From assembly GCF_900107745.1 (NCBI RefSeq), contig NZ_FNRO01000004.1:62001-126000 (forward strand): a stretch of DNA of 64,000 nt, in the 5' to 3' direction. The notes beneath the pieces are model-generated. The model ran no database searches and was not told the origin of the DNA. It saw only the letters and a list, made by a program, of their open reading frames with translations. How positions within the stretch are numbered: the first letter of the stretch is position 1; each line of letters begins with the position of its first letter. This DNA is from Variovorax sp. YR216. Lineage in GTDB: Bacteria > Pseudomonadota > Gammaproteobacteria > Burkholderiales > Burkholderiaceae_C. Positions 36,371 to 45,430 of this stretch are shown here, piece after piece. The position numbers and the translations under genes are program-made.

Positions 36371-37036
36371 TCAGCCGCCCAGCCTGTTGATGTCAGGCAC
36401 CTCGACCAGCGGCGTCGGTGCGCCGCGCTTGGCGGCCATGAGCATCGCGCGGCCGACCTTCACGCTGGTCGTGACCCGATCGGGCGCCCAACGCTGGAGC
36501 AGACCGAAGATCGGCCTGGCGATCACATAGGCCGCCTGATAAAGGGCCGTCTTCGACCGCACACCATGCATCGGCTCGATGAAGCCGGGCCGGAACATGT
36601 ACGCCGCCTTGAAGGGAAGCCGCATCAGCGCGTTTTCGGTCGCACCCTTGACGCGCGCCCACATCACCGAGCCGCGCTCGGTGCTGTCGCTGCCGGCGCC
36701 CGAGACGTAGATGAAGGTCATCTGCGGATTGAGCCGTGCCAGGGTGCGTCCGGCTGCCAGCGTGAGGTCGTAGGTGACGCGGCGATAGTCGTCCTCCTTC
36801 ATGCCGACGGACGACACGCCGAGGCAGAAGAAGCAGGCGTCGTAGTCCCTGAGCTGGCCCAGGACCGCCGAATAGTCGTAGAGATCGGGAACCACCAGCT
36901 CATGCAGCTTGGGATGCTGCTCACCGCTCGGCCTGCGTCCCACGCAGAGCACCCGGGTCACGTCGCCGTCGACGAGGCATTCGCGCAGAACGCCCTGTCC
37001 CACCATCCCGGTTGCGCCGAAGAGAATGATCCTCAT
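36371..37036 (-). CDS. NAD(P)-binding epimerase/dehydratase-like protein
   Basis: 221 residues with a Rossmann motif GATGMVGQG at the N-terminus and a YVSGAGSDSTERG segment, typical of the HTATIP2/YwnB-like atypical short-chain dehydrogenases. It shares the minus strand with the thioredoxin-like gene upstream (12 bp apart). Function not established. Confidence 0.8.
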   Translation of the reverse strand: MRIILFGATGMVGQGVLRECLVDGDVTRVLCVGRRPSGEQHPKLHELVVPDLYDYSAVLGQLRDYDACFFCLGVSSVGMKEDDYRRVTYDLTLAAGRTLARLNPQMTFIYVSGAGSDSTERGSVMWARVKGATENALMRLPFKAAYMFRPGFIEPMHGVRSKTALYQAAYVIARPIFGLLQRWAPDRVTTSVKVGRAMLMAAKRGAPTPLVEVPDINRLGG

Positions 37037-37048
37037 CAGCGCCCCACC

Positions 37049-37432
37049 TCAGGCGACCGTGAAGGTCTCGGGCTCTCGCTGAAGCGCCACGAGCAGCGTC
37101 CGCACTTCAGGCGTCGAAGCCTGCGCAGGCTGCAACGCCGTCAGCATCCGCGAAAGCGTCTCGGCGTGCGGCAGCAGCGGTCCGAGGAAACGCGTGCCGT
37201 CGCCGTTGGCGATCAGCATCGTCGGGAAGGTCTCGACGTCGAAATCGTCGGCGAGATCGGCGTGGTCCTCGATGTCCACCCAGGCAAACCGGAACTGAGG
37301 ATGCGACCGCGCCACCTGCTCGAAGAGCGGCCGGTACTCGCGGCACGCGCCGCACCATTCGGCGCACAGGCAGACGACCCACAGCGGATCGTCGGCCGGA
37401 ACAGGAGCTGCAGAGGTGGAGAAGTCGGTCAA
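37049..37432 (-). CDS. Thioredoxin-family protein
   Basis: 127 residues with a WCGAC active site near residue 31 (instead of WCGPC), followed by REYRPLFEQVA. It likely acts as a cytosolic thiol-disulfide protein. No signal peptide is visible. The Ala for Pro change in the motif should raise its redox potential, by analogy. Confidence 0.88.
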   Translation of the reverse strand: MTDFSTSAAPVPADDPLWVVCLCAEWCGACREYRPLFEQVARSHPQFRFAWVDIEDHADLADDFDVETFPTMLIANGDGTRFLGPLLPHAETLSRMLTALQPAQASTPEVRTLLVALQREPETFTVA

Positions 37433-37478
37433 GGCCAGGCCCGGTCGATGAAGAGGATGGGATGGAAATCCGTCGCCA

Positions 37479-38684
37479 TTATCGATAGACCAGCAGGTCC
37501 TGCAGCAGCAGCGTATCCAAAGGGCCTTTGCGCCAGAGGTTCTCCAGCGGCGGCGCCTGCGGCATGAGCAGTTCCTTCAGCAGCGGTTCGAGCGGGGTGG
37601 TGGCCGGGTCCGCGAGCAGCACGTAGCGCGGGTCCTCGTTGTCGGGCTCCTCGGCGATCGGCGCAATCCAGTCGATCGCGACCAGGGTTTCAAGCACCGG
37701 CGCGAGCTGCAGGGCATCCACCCGCATGTGCGCCACCAGCGCGGCAGCGCCGAGCCCCTTGGCCGCCGTCGTCTTCGCCGCCGAAAGATGTTGCAGCACC
37801 TCGACCGCCAGTTGCAGCGGCCAGCCCGCCGCACCACCCCGTCGCGCCACGCCGGTCAGCAGGCTGGGCAGATAGGCCGCGATCACCGCGCCGAACAGCA
37901 CGATCAGCCACGCCACGTAGGTCCAGATCAGCAGGATCGGCACCGTCGCGAACGCGCCGTACATCACCGAATAGGTCGGCACCAGGCTCAGGTAGTAGCC
38001 GAGCACCCGCTTGGAAATCTCGATCGCCGCTGCGACGAAGAACCCGCCGGTCCAGGCATGCGACCACTTGACGTGCGTGTTGGGCACATAGTGATAGAGG
38101 CACGCCATGCCGCCGGCCAGCAGCACGAACTCGAAGCTGTCGAGCAGCAGCTTGACGATGGCGCCGCCGAACACTTCGCGCGAGGCCGCGAGGAAGGAGG
38201 CGGTGGTGCTCAGGCTCAGGGCCAGCACCAGCGGGCCGAGCGTGATCGCGGCCCAGTAGACCAGCACCCGCTGCGGGAACGGCCTGGGCGAGCGCACGCG
38301 CCAGATGTTGTTCAGCGTCTTGTCCATGGTCAGGATCAGCGCCACCGCCGTGACCAGCAGCACGACCAGGCCGGCCACGCCCAGCCCGCTGGCCTTGTTC
38401 GCGAACTGGTTGAGGTAGCCGAGCACCTGGCGCGCGATGTTGTCGGGGATCAGGCTTTCGATCAGCCAGCGCTGCAGCCGCCCCTGCATCTTCGAGAAGA
38501 TCGGGAACACGGTGAACAGCGCCAGCGCCACCGTGAAGAACGGCACCATCGCGATGGTGGTGGTGAAAGTCAGGCTGCTGGCGGTGAGGCCGAGGCGATC
38601 CTCACGGAACCGCTCGCGGAGCACCACCGCCGTATTCCCCCATGGGAAATGCGAAAGGTCCCTCCAGAGCTGACGGCGATTCAT
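37479..38684 (-). CDS. YihY/BrkB family inner-membrane protein
   Basis: About 401 residues from MNRRQLWRDL, with two further in-frame ATGs upstream (up to 38,717). Six or so membrane segments fill residues 40-300, followed by a C-terminal soluble tail with winged-helix character. It matches the YihY (formerly ribonuclease BN) family, whose role is unknown. It stands alone with the DUF2069 gene divergent. Confidence 0.88.
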   Translation of the reverse strand: MNRRQLWRDLSHFPWGNTAVVLRERFREDRLGLTASSLTFTTTIAMVPFFTVALALFTVFPIFSKMQGRLQRWLIESLIPDNIARQVLGYLNQFANKASGLGVAGLVVLLVTAVALILTMDKTLNNIWRVRSPRPFPQRVLVYWAAITLGPLVLALSLSTTASFLAASREVFGGAIVKLLLDSFEFVLLAGGMACLYHYVPNTHVKWSHAWTGGFFVAAAIEISKRVLGYYLSLVPTYSVMYGAFATVPILLIWTYVAWLIVLFGAVIAAYLPSLLTGVARRGGAAGWPLQLAVEVLQHLSAAKTTAAKGLGAAALVAHMRVDALQLAPVLETLVAIDWIAPIAEEPDNEDPRYVLLADPATTPLEPLLKELLMPQAPPLENLWRKGPLDTLLLQDLLVYR

Positions 38685-38765
38685 GACCGGTATCATGCCG
38701 GATCGGCTCATCCCCAAGGCTCAGCGCACTGCGGGTTGCTTCGCCGAAGCTCACCCATTTTTCTC

Positions 38766-39167
38766 GTGACCAACCCATTGCCCCCTGCCTCCGTTTCCGC
38801 CAGCCGCTGGCTGGCCGTCGGCAGCCTCGCCGGACTGATCGTGCTCGGGCTCGCCTGGGAGCTCTGGCTGGCGCCGCTCAGGCCGGGCGGCTCGTGGCTC
38901 GCGCTCAAGGTGCTGCCGCTGGTGGTGCCGCTCGCGGGGCTGCTGAAGAACCGCATGTACACCTACCGCTGGGTCAGCCTGCTGGTCTGGCTCTATTTCA
39001 CCGAGGGCGTGGTGCGCGCCTGGAGCGACACCAACGGCGTGAGCCAGGTATTGGCGCTGATCCAGGTGGTCCTGTGCCTGGCGCTTTTCATTGCCTGCGC
39101 CTGGCATGTGCGACTGCGGCTGCGCAACGCCGACCGGGCACGAAGACTGGAAGGAGCGACGCAATGA
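38766..39167 (+). CDS. DUF2069 family membrane protein
   Basis: 133 residues from GTG with about four transmembrane segments (ASRWLAVGSLAGLIVLGLAWE then others). DUF2069 proteins are small inner-membrane proteins of unknown function. It ends ATGA with the FAD-linked oxidase gene, so they are co-translated. Confidence 0.75.
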   Translation: MTNPLPPASVSASRWLAVGSLAGLIVLGLAWELWLAPLRPGGSWLALKVLPLVVPLAGLLKNRMYTYRWVSLLVWLYFTEGVVRAWSDTNGVSQVLALIQVVLCLALFIACAWHVRLRLRNADRARRLEGATQ

Positions 39168-40585
39168 GCGTCCTGATCGAAAGACTGCGCGGCATCGTGG
39201 GCGCAGCGAACGTCCTCACCGACGGCGACCTCACCGCCTGGGAGCAGGACTGGCGCAAGCGGTCGCGCGGCAAGGCGCTCGCAGTTGTCCGGCCCGGCAA
39301 CACGCAGCAGGTGGCCGACGTGGTCAAGGCCTGCGCGGAAGCAGGCACCACCATCGTTCCGCAGGGCGGCAATACCGGCCTCGCGGTCGGCTCGATTCCC
39401 GACGACAGCGGCACGCAGGTTCTACTGAGCCTGCAGCGCATGAACGCGATCCGCGGCATCGATGCGGCCAACCTGACCGTGACGGTCGAGGCGGGCTGCG
39501 TGCTGCAGGCGCTGCAGGAAGCGGCGCGCAACGCGGGCTTCCTCTTCCCCCTGAGCCTCGCGGCCGAAGGCAGCTGCACCATCGGCGGCAACCTCGCGAC
39601 CAATGCCGGCGGCACGCAGGTGGTGCGCTACGGCAACGCGCGCGACCTGTGCCTCGGCCTCGAAGTGGTCACGCCGCAGGGCGAGATCTGGGAAGGCACC
39701 AGCGGCCTGCGCAAGGACAACACCGGCTACGACCTGCGCGACCTGTTCGTCGGCAGCGAAGGCACGCTCGGCATCATCACCGCCGCAACGCTGAAGCTCT
39801 ATCCGCTGCCGGCTGCACAGCTCACGGCCTGGGCGGCGGTGCCGTCGCTGGACCACGCGGTGACGCTGCTCGGTCTCGCGCACAAGCGCCTGGGCGCGGG
39901 GCTCACCGGCTTCGAGGTCATGGGCCAATTCGCGCTCAGCCTCGTGGCCAAGCACTTCCCCGCGCTGCGCGTGCCCTTCATCGACGACGAAGCGGTGCCT
40001 TACTGCGTGCTGCTCGAGAACTCCGACAACGAATCGGAGGACCACGCCCGCGCCCGCTTTGAGGCATTGCTCGAAACTGCCTTCGAGGCCGGCTGCGTGA
40101 CCGATGCGGTCGTCGCCGAGAACCTCACTCAGGCGCACCAGCTGTGGCATGTGCGCGAGAGCATTCCGCTCGCGCAGGCCGAGGAAGGCCTCAACATCAA
40201 GCACGACATCTCGATCGCGGTGTCACGCATCCCCTCCTTCGTGGCCGAGACCGATGGGCTGCTGCAGCGCGAGATCCCCGGCGTGCGGCTGGTCAACTTC
40301 GGGCACCTGGGCGACGGCAACCTGCACTACAACGTGCAGGCGCCGGCCGGCGGCGACAACGGCGCCTTTCTGCGCGAATACGAAGACCGCATCAACACGC
40401 TGGTCTACGACGAGGTCGAGAAATTCGAAGGCTCGTTCTCGGCCGAGCACGGGGTCGGCTCGCTGAAGGTCGAGAAGCTCGAGAAGCACAAGTCGCCGGT
40501 CGCGCTGGCGATGATGCGTGCCATCAAGCGCGGACTCGATCCGCAGAACATCCTGAATCCGGGTCGGGTGATTCGCAACACATAG
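39164..40585 (+). CDS. FAD-linked oxidase (GlcD/D-2-hydroxy-acid dehydrogenase type)
   Basis: 473 residues: an FAD-binding type 4 domain (PQGGNTGLAVGS, TNAGGTQVVRYGN) and an oxidase C-terminal domain ending DPQNILNPGRVIRN, with GEHGVGSLK. It likely oxidises a D-2-hydroxy acid such as 2-hydroxyglutarate or lactate. Ribosome site AAGGAG precedes the ATG. Substrate assignment needs comparison with curated members. Confidence 0.88.
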   Translation: MSVLIERLRGIVGAANVLTDGDLTAWEQDWRKRSRGKALAVVRPGNTQQVADVVKACAEAGTTIVPQGGNTGLAVGSIPDDSGTQVLLSLQRMNAIRGIDAANLTVTVEAGCVLQALQEAARNAGFLFPLSLAAEGSCTIGGNLATNAGGTQVVRYGNARDLCLGLEVVTPQGEIWEGTSGLRKDNTGYDLRDLFVGSEGTLGIITAATLKLYPLPAAQLTAWAAVPSLDHAVTLLGLAHKRLGAGLTGFEVMGQFALSLVAKHFPALRVPFIDDEAVPYCVLLENSDNESEDHARARFEALLETAFEAGCVTDAVVAENLTQAHQLWHVRESIPLAQAEEGLNIKHDISIAVSRIPSFVAETDGLLQREIPGVRLVNFGHLGDGNLHYNVQAPAGGDNGAFLREYEDRINTLVYDEVEKFEGSFSAEHGVGSLKVEKLEKHKSPVALAMMRAIKRGLDPQNILNPGRVIRNT

Positions 40586-40588
40586 GAC

Positions 40589-40609
40589 ATGCGCGTAAAC
40601 TATGCGCAT
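40589..40609. promoter_or_regulatory. Candidate CcdA operator: ATGCGC-N9-GCGCAT
   Basis: A 6-bp inverted repeat spaced by 9 lies 23 bp upstream of ccdA and brackets a TAAACT element that could be the -10 hexamer. Autoregulated antitoxin operons commonly place their operator over the promoter. Inference. Confidence 0.45.
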
Positions 40610-40632
40610 TGCCGATCCATCGCACTCCCACC

Positions 40633-40872
40633 ATGCTCCGCTTCGACAACGCGCCCAAGAAGGCAACGAACCTCACCCTCAATAGCAAGGTGCTCGAGAT
40701 GGCCCGGGACTTGGGCATGAACGTCTCGCAGACGGTCGACCAACTCCTGGCCCAGGAGGTCAAGCGCCGCTATTGGGAGAAATGGAACGAGGACAACCAG
40801 GAAGGGATCGCCGCCTACAACGCGCGTATCGCGAAGGAAGGCCTGCCGCTGGCAAAGTACCGGACGTTCTAG
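40633..40872 (+). CDS. ccdA: CcdA-type antitoxin
   Basis: 79 residues: an N-terminal ribbon-helix-helix part (NLTLNSKVLEMARDLGMNVS), then the toxin-binding tail with KWNEDNQEGIAAYNARI. It neutralises CcdB and represses the operon. It is seven bases before ccdB. The chromosomal location beside thyA shows it is not plasmid-borne in this organism. Confidence 0.9.
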   Translation: MLRFDNAPKKATNLTLNSKVLEMARDLGMNVSQTVDQLLAQEVKRRYWEKWNEDNQEGIAAYNARIAKEGLPLAKYRTF

Positions 40873-40879
40873 AGCGCGC

Positions 40880-41194
40880 ATGGCACGCTTCGACGTCTAT
40901 CGGCATCCGGACGCGGCGCTGCGCAAGAGCACGCCGTACCTCATCGACCTGCAGAACAACTACATCAGCGGATTGGACACGCGCGTGGTGATTCCGCTGC
41001 GGCTTGCCCGCCTCTTCGGCCCCCCGATGCGCGACCTCAATCCCTCGTTCGACGTCGACGGCACGGAGGTGATCCTCGATACCGCCGCGCTCGCCGCCAT
41101 TCCCACTGCCGAACTGCGAACACCGATCGCCAATCTGCAAGCACAAAGCGAACGCATCGTCGATGCACTCGACACCCTCTTCGGCTCCTACTGA
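40880..41194 (+). CDS. ccdB: CcdB-type toxin
   Basis: 104 residues, with [11 protein letters not shown] and LNPSFDV segments of the CcdB family. F-plasmid CcdB poisons DNA gyrase and needs its C-terminal WGI; here the end is TLFGSY, so potency against gyrase may differ. It is one base from the thyA ATG and may share its transcript. Confidence 0.9.
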   Translation: MARFDVYRHPDAALRKSTPYLIDLQNNYISGLDTRVVIPLRLARLFGPPMRDLNPSFDVDGTEVILDTAALAAIPTAELRTPIANLQAQSERIVDALDTLFGSY

Positions 41195-41195
41195 C

Positions 41196-42029
41196 ATGAC
41201 CCCACGCCCCATCCGCTCGCAATACGAAGACTTCATGCGCCATGTCGACACGACGGGCGTTCAGAAAGGCGACCGCACCGGCACCGGCACCAAGAGCGTG
41301 TTCGGCTACCAGATGCGCTTCGATCTCGACGAAGGCTTCCCGCTGGTGACCACGAAGAAGGTGCACCTGCGCTCCATCATCCAGGAGCTGTTGTGGTTCC
41401 TGACCGGTTCGAGCAACAACAACTGGCTGCGCGAGCGCGGTGTCACGATCTGGGACGAATGGGCACGCGAAGACGGTGACCTCGGTCCGGTGTACGGCGT
41501 GCAGTGGCGCAGCTGGCCAACGCCGGACGGTGGCCATATCGACCAGATCCAGCAGGTGATCGACACGCTGCGCAGCAACCCCGATTCGCGCCGCATCATC
41601 GTGAGCGCATGGAACGTGGCGGAGCTGCCCCAGATGGCGCTGATGCCCTGCCACGCGTTCTTCCAGTTCTACGTGGCACCGCCTCAGGCACCGGGCGAGC
41701 GCGGCAAGCTCAGTTGCCAGCTCTACCAGCGCAGCGCGGACATCTTCCTCGGCGTGCCGTTCAACATCGCAAGCTATGCGCTGCTCACGCACATGATCGC
41801 GCAGCAGTGCGATCTCGACGTCGGCGATTTCATCTGGACCGGCGGTGACTGCCACATCTACAGCAACCACGCCGAGCAGGTGGCGCTGCAACTCAGTCGC
41901 AAGCCCTATCCCTACCCGACGCTGAAGATCAAGCGCAAGCCGGCTTCGATCTTCGATTACGAGTACGAGGACTTCGAAGTGGTCGACTACCAGCACCACG
42001 ACGCCATCAAGGCACCGGTCGCCGTCTGA
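41196..42029 (+). CDS. thyA: Thymidylate synthase
   Basis: 277 residues, normal for ThyA. The catalytic Cys lies in [11 protein letters not shown], and the [20 protein letters not shown] block and early [11 protein letters not shown] are conserved. It makes dTMP from dUMP using methylene-tetrahydrofolate. The gene is followed 3 bp later by folA, which regenerates tetrahydrofolate. Confidence 0.97.
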   Translation: MTPRPIRSQYEDFMRHVDTTGVQKGDRTGTGTKSVFGYQMRFDLDEGFPLVTTKKVHLRSIIQELLWFLTGSSNNNWLRERGVTIWDEWAREDGDLGPVYGVQWRSWPTPDGGHIDQIQQVIDTLRSNPDSRRIIVSAWNVAELPQMALMPCHAFFQFYVAPPQAPGERGKLSCQLYQRSADIFLGVPFNIASYALLTHMIAQQCDLDVGDFIWTGGDCHIYSNHAEQVALQLSRKPYPYPTLKIKRKPASIFDYEYEDFEVVDYQHHDAIKAPVAV

Positions 42030-42032
42030 ACC

Positions 42033-42530
42033 ATGTCGACGCGCATCAACCTCATACTCGCGCGCGCCGCCAACGGCGTGATCGGCCTCAACGGCGTGAT
42101 GCCCTGGCATCTGCCGGAGGATCTGGCGCACTTCAAGAAGCAGACCGGCGGGGCGCCCGTGATCATGGGGCGCAAGACCTGGGATTCGCTGCCCCCGCGG
42201 TTTCGTCCGCTGCCGGGCCGGCGCAACATCGTCATCACCCGACAGCCGGATTGGCTCGCCGAGGGCGCGGAGCGTGTGGCCAGCCTGCAGGAGGCACTGT
42301 CGATCTGCGAGCGCGATGCATCGCCCGAAGCCTGGGTGATCGGCGGCGCGCAGATCTACGCCGAGGCCGAGCCGATCGCACAGCGCGCCATCATCACGGA
42401 GATCGCGCGCGACTACGAAGGCGACGCGTTCGCCCCGCGCTTCGGCGGCGGCTGGCACGAAGTCGCGCGCGAGTCCCACATCGCCGCAAGCGGTATTCCC
42501 TACAGCTTCGTTACGCTCGAACGCCGCTGA
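42033..42530 (+). CDS. folA: Dihydrofolate reductase
   Basis: 165 residues with MPWHLPEDLAHFKK, IMGRKTWDSLP and GGAQIYAEA motifs. It reduces dihydrofolate produced by ThyA. It lies directly after thyA, the common pairing. No insertion or loss of key residues is visible; Asp (or Glu) of the LPED motif is retained as Glu-Asp. Confidence 0.97.
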   Translation: MSTRINLILARAANGVIGLNGVMPWHLPEDLAHFKKQTGGAPVIMGRKTWDSLPPRFRPLPGRRNIVITRQPDWLAEGAERVASLQEALSICERDASPEAWVIGGAQIYAEAEPIAQRAIITEIARDYEGDAFAPRFGGGWHEVARESHIAASGIPYSFVTLERR

Positions 42531-42583
42531 GTACGCGAAAATTTTGGCCGGAAGACGCGGCCGATGGTCCCGAGACAAGCCCC

Positions 42584-43363
42584 ATGAAAATCGCCACCTG
42601 GAACGTCAACTCCCTCACTGCCCGCCTGCAGCATGTGCTCGACTGGCTGACCGCCAACCCGGTCGACGTGCTCTGCCTGCAAGAGCTCAAGATGAGCGAC
42701 GACAAGTTCCCGCTGGAAGTGCTGAAGTCCGCCGGATACGAAGCCGCCGTGTTCGGGCAGAAGACCTACAACGGCGTCGCGATCCTGAGCCTTGCACCGA
42801 CGCGCAACGTGGTGAAGAACATCGTCGGCTTCACCGATGAACATTCGCGCGTGATCAGTACGACCCTCGACACGCCCTTGGGCGAATTGCGCGTCGTCAA
42901 CGGCTATTTCGTGAACGGCCAGGCGCCGGGCACCGACAAGTTCGCCTACAAGATGAAGTGGCTCGAAGCGCTGCGCGACTGGCTGCGACAGGAACTCGTG
43001 GCGCACCCGAACCTCGTCCTGCTCGGCGACTTCAACATCGCGCCGGAAGACCGCGACAGCTTCGACCCGGTGGGCCTTGCGGAGACGATCCACCACACCA
43101 CCGAGGAGCGGAATCACTTCAAGGATCTGCTCGAACTCGGGCTCACCGACAGCTTCCGCCTCTTCGAGCAACCCGAAAAGAGTTACTCATGGTGGGACTA
43201 CCGCATGCTCGGCTACCAGAAGAACCGGGGCCTGCGCATCGATCACATCCTGGTGAGCGAACCGCTGGTGCCGCGCGTCAAGGGCTGCGTGATTGACCGC
43301 GTGCCGCGCAAGTGGGACAAGCCCAGTGACCACGCGCCGGTGATCCTCGAGCTCGCAACATGA
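42584..43363 (+). CDS. xth: Exodeoxyribonuclease III / AP endonuclease
   Basis: 259 residues starting MKIATWNVNSLTARL. The metal-binding Glu is in LQELK, with GDFNIAPED and SDHAPV for the remaining catalytic residues. It acts in base-excision repair, cutting abasic sites. The stop overlaps the lipoprotein ATG. The open frame upstream overlaps folA in another frame and is discarded. Confidence 0.95.
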   Translation: MKIATWNVNSLTARLQHVLDWLTANPVDVLCLQELKMSDDKFPLEVLKSAGYEAAVFGQKTYNGVAILSLAPTRNVVKNIVGFTDEHSRVISTTLDTPLGELRVVNGYFVNGQAPGTDKFAYKMKWLEALRDWLRQELVAHPNLVLLGDFNIAPEDRDSFDPVGLAETIHHTTEERNHFKDLLELGLTDSFRLFEQPEKSYSWWDYRMLGYQKNRGLRIDHILVSEPLVPRVKGCVIDRVPRKWDKPSDHAPVILELAT

Positions 43364-43857
43364 CACACGCTCTCACCCTTGCGCTTCTTGCGGCTGCGAT
43401 CGGTCTTGCCGGCTGTTCGGCGCTCCAGGAGGGACGCAAGAGCGAGGCCGCCAAGGAAGCCGCGGCTGAACCCGGAACCCCGGTTCAGGAGACGACGGGC
43501 CGGACCATTACCGCCCAGACGCCCGCGGTGCGCGCCTACCGGAAGCTCGGCGCGCAACACATTTACAAGACCTACCCGAAGCGCATCTTCAAGGGCAAGA
43601 TTCCGCCGCTCGTGTATGCGGTCGTCGTGACCGAGACCGACATCGACGCGACAGGCAAGGTGACTGGCGTTTTCTTCAGCCGCACGCCGAGCCATGCGCC
43701 AGAGGTGGCGCCGATGATCGCCGAGCTGATCAAGGACGCTTCGCCCCTGCCCAACCCCGGCAAGGTCGGCGGCCACACCTACGTCGACACCTGGTTGTGG
43801 GACAGGAGCGGCCAGTTCCAACTCGATACGCTGACGCAGGGCCAGCGCAGCCGCTGA
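43360..43857 (+). CDS. Putative lipoprotein
   Basis: 165 residues with a lipobox LAGC at the end of a short signal peptide (Cys 19). The remainder shows a pattern of short strands and SRTPSHAPEVAPMIAEL, loosely like a TonB C-terminal fold. No reaction is suggested. Coupled to xth by ATGA and converging with ntrC. Confidence 0.7.
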   Translation: MTHALTLALLAAAIGLAGCSALQEGRKSEAAKEAAAEPGTPVQETTGRTITAQTPAVRAYRKLGAQHIYKTYPKRIFKGKIPPLVYAVVVTETDIDATGKVTGVFFSRTPSHAPEVAPMIAELIKDASPLPNPGKVGGHTYVDTWLWDRSGQFQLDTLTQGQRSR

Positions 43858-43863
43858 AACCGG

Positions 43864-45408
43864 CTACTCCAGACCCAGTTCCTGGATCTTGCGCGTGATC
43901 GTATTGCGGCCGATGCCGAGCTTCTGCGCGGCCTCGATGCGGCGCCCGCGCGTGTTCGCAAGCGCCGTGAGGATCAGCCGCGACTCGAAGCGTCGCGAGA
44001 GCGCGTCCCACACGTCGGTCCGGCCGGCGGCCAGCATGCTTTGGGCTTCGAGCTCGAGGCCGCTTTCCCACGAGGCGGTGGAAACCGAAGCGCTGGCCAT
44101 GATCGCCGGCGCGGCGGACGGGACGGAGGGCGCCGCACTGGGTGTGACAGCCGCAGCCGGCGTCGCCGTCGCCGAATCGTGCTCGGCAACCGAGGGGGTC
44201 GACGTCGCGGGCGATGCCAGAGCCAGTTCGACGGACGAGTTCGCCATGACCTCGGGCGGCAGGTCCTTGGCCTCGATCAACTGAGCCGGCGCCATGACGG
44301 TGAGCCAGTGGCAGATGTTCTCGAGTTGGCGCACGTTGCCCGGGAAGTTGAACGCCGCCAGCTGTGCCAGTGCCGCGTCGGAGATGCGCTTTGGCTCGAC
44401 ACCGAGTTGCTTCGCACTCTGCTGCAGGAAGTGGCGCGTGAGCGCGGGTACGTCCTCGCTGCGTTCGCGCAACGCGGGCAGGCGCAGGCGGATCACGTTG
44501 AGCCGGTGGAAAAGATCCTCGCGGAAGCCACCTTGCTTGACGCGCAGCTCCAGGTCCTGGTGGGTCGCCGCGATCACGCGGACGTTGGCCTTGACCGAGT
44601 TGTGGCCACCGACGCGATAGAAATGCCCGTCGCTCAGCACGCGCAGCAGGCGCGTCTGCAGGTCGAACGGCATGTCGCCGATTTCATCGAGGAACAGCGT
44701 ACCGCCTTCGGCCTGCTCGAAGCGGCCGCGGCGCATGGTCTGCGCGCCGGTGAATGCACCGCGCTCATGGCCGAAGAGCTCGCTCTCGAGCAAGTCCTTC
44801 GGAATGGCAGCGGTGTTGATCGCGACGAAAGGCCCATTGGCGCGTGGCGAATGCTTGTGCAGTGCGCGCGCCACGAGTTCCTTGCCCGAGCCCGACTCGC
44901 CGGTGATCAGCACCGTGACGTTGCTTTGCGACAGCCGGCCGATGGCGCGGAACACGTCCTGCATCGCAGGCGCCTGGCCGAGCATCTCGGGCGTGGCGGC
45001 CATGCGTTCCTCGGCCACTTCCTCGCGCTGGCTTTCGTCGACGGCGCGGCGGATCAGTTCCACCGCACGCGGCAGGTCGAACGGTTTCGGAAGGTATTCA
45101 AAGGCACCGCCCTGAAACGCCGAGACGGCGCTGTCGAGGTCGGAGAACGCGGTCATGATGATGACCGGCAGTCCCGGGTGCTTGGCCTTGATCTTGTCGA
45201 GCAGATCGAGGCCGGAACCACCCGGCATGCGGATGTCGCTCACCAGGACCTGGGGGCCCTGCAGTTCGTCGTCGGCTGCCGCTTCGAGTGCGGCAAGAAC
45301 CTCGCGCGTGTTGGTGAAGCTACGGGTCGGCAGGTCTTCGCGCAGCAGCGCTTTTTCCAGCACGAAGCGGATTGATTGATCGTCATCCACTATCCAGATC
45401 GGCTTCAT
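43864..45408 (-). CDS. ntrC: Nitrogen regulation response regulator NtrC
   Basis: 514 residues, longer than E. coli NtrC (469) because of an Ala/Ser/Pro-rich linker before the C-terminal HTH. Receiver with phosphoryl Asp in VSDIRMPGG, an AAA+ domain with GESGSGKE, the sigma-54 contact GAFTGA, and a Fis-type HTH (EAAQKLGIGRNTITRKIQELG). It activates sigma-54 promoters such as glnA. It follows ntrB after 22 bp. Confidence 0.97.
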   Translation of the reverse strand: MKPIWIVDDDQSIRFVLEKALLREDLPTRSFTNTREVLAALEAAADDELQGPQVLVSDIRMPGGSGLDLLDKIKAKHPGLPVIIMTAFSDLDSAVSAFQGGAFEYLPKPFDLPRAVELIRRAVDESQREEVAEERMAATPEMLGQAPAMQDVFRAIGRLSQSNVTVLITGESGSGKELVARALHKHSPRANGPFVAINTAAIPKDLLESELFGHERGAFTGAQTMRRGRFEQAEGGTLFLDEIGDMPFDLQTRLLRVLSDGHFYRVGGHNSVKANVRVIAATHQDLELRVKQGGFREDLFHRLNVIRLRLPALRERSEDVPALTRHFLQQSAKQLGVEPKRISDAALAQLAAFNFPGNVRQLENICHWLTVMAPAQLIEAKDLPPEVMANSSVELALASPATSTPSVAEHDSATATPAAAVTPSAAPSVPSAAPAIMASASVSTASWESGLELEAQSMLAAGRTDVWDALSRRFESRLILTALANTRGRRIEAAQKLGIGRNTITRKIQELGLE

Positions 45409-45430
45409 GCAGCTCCTTGTTGCGTGGCTG

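Noticed and set aside
44041..45375. 444-residue plus-strand frame opposite ntrC
   Set aside because: Antisense shadow of ntrC with no domain.
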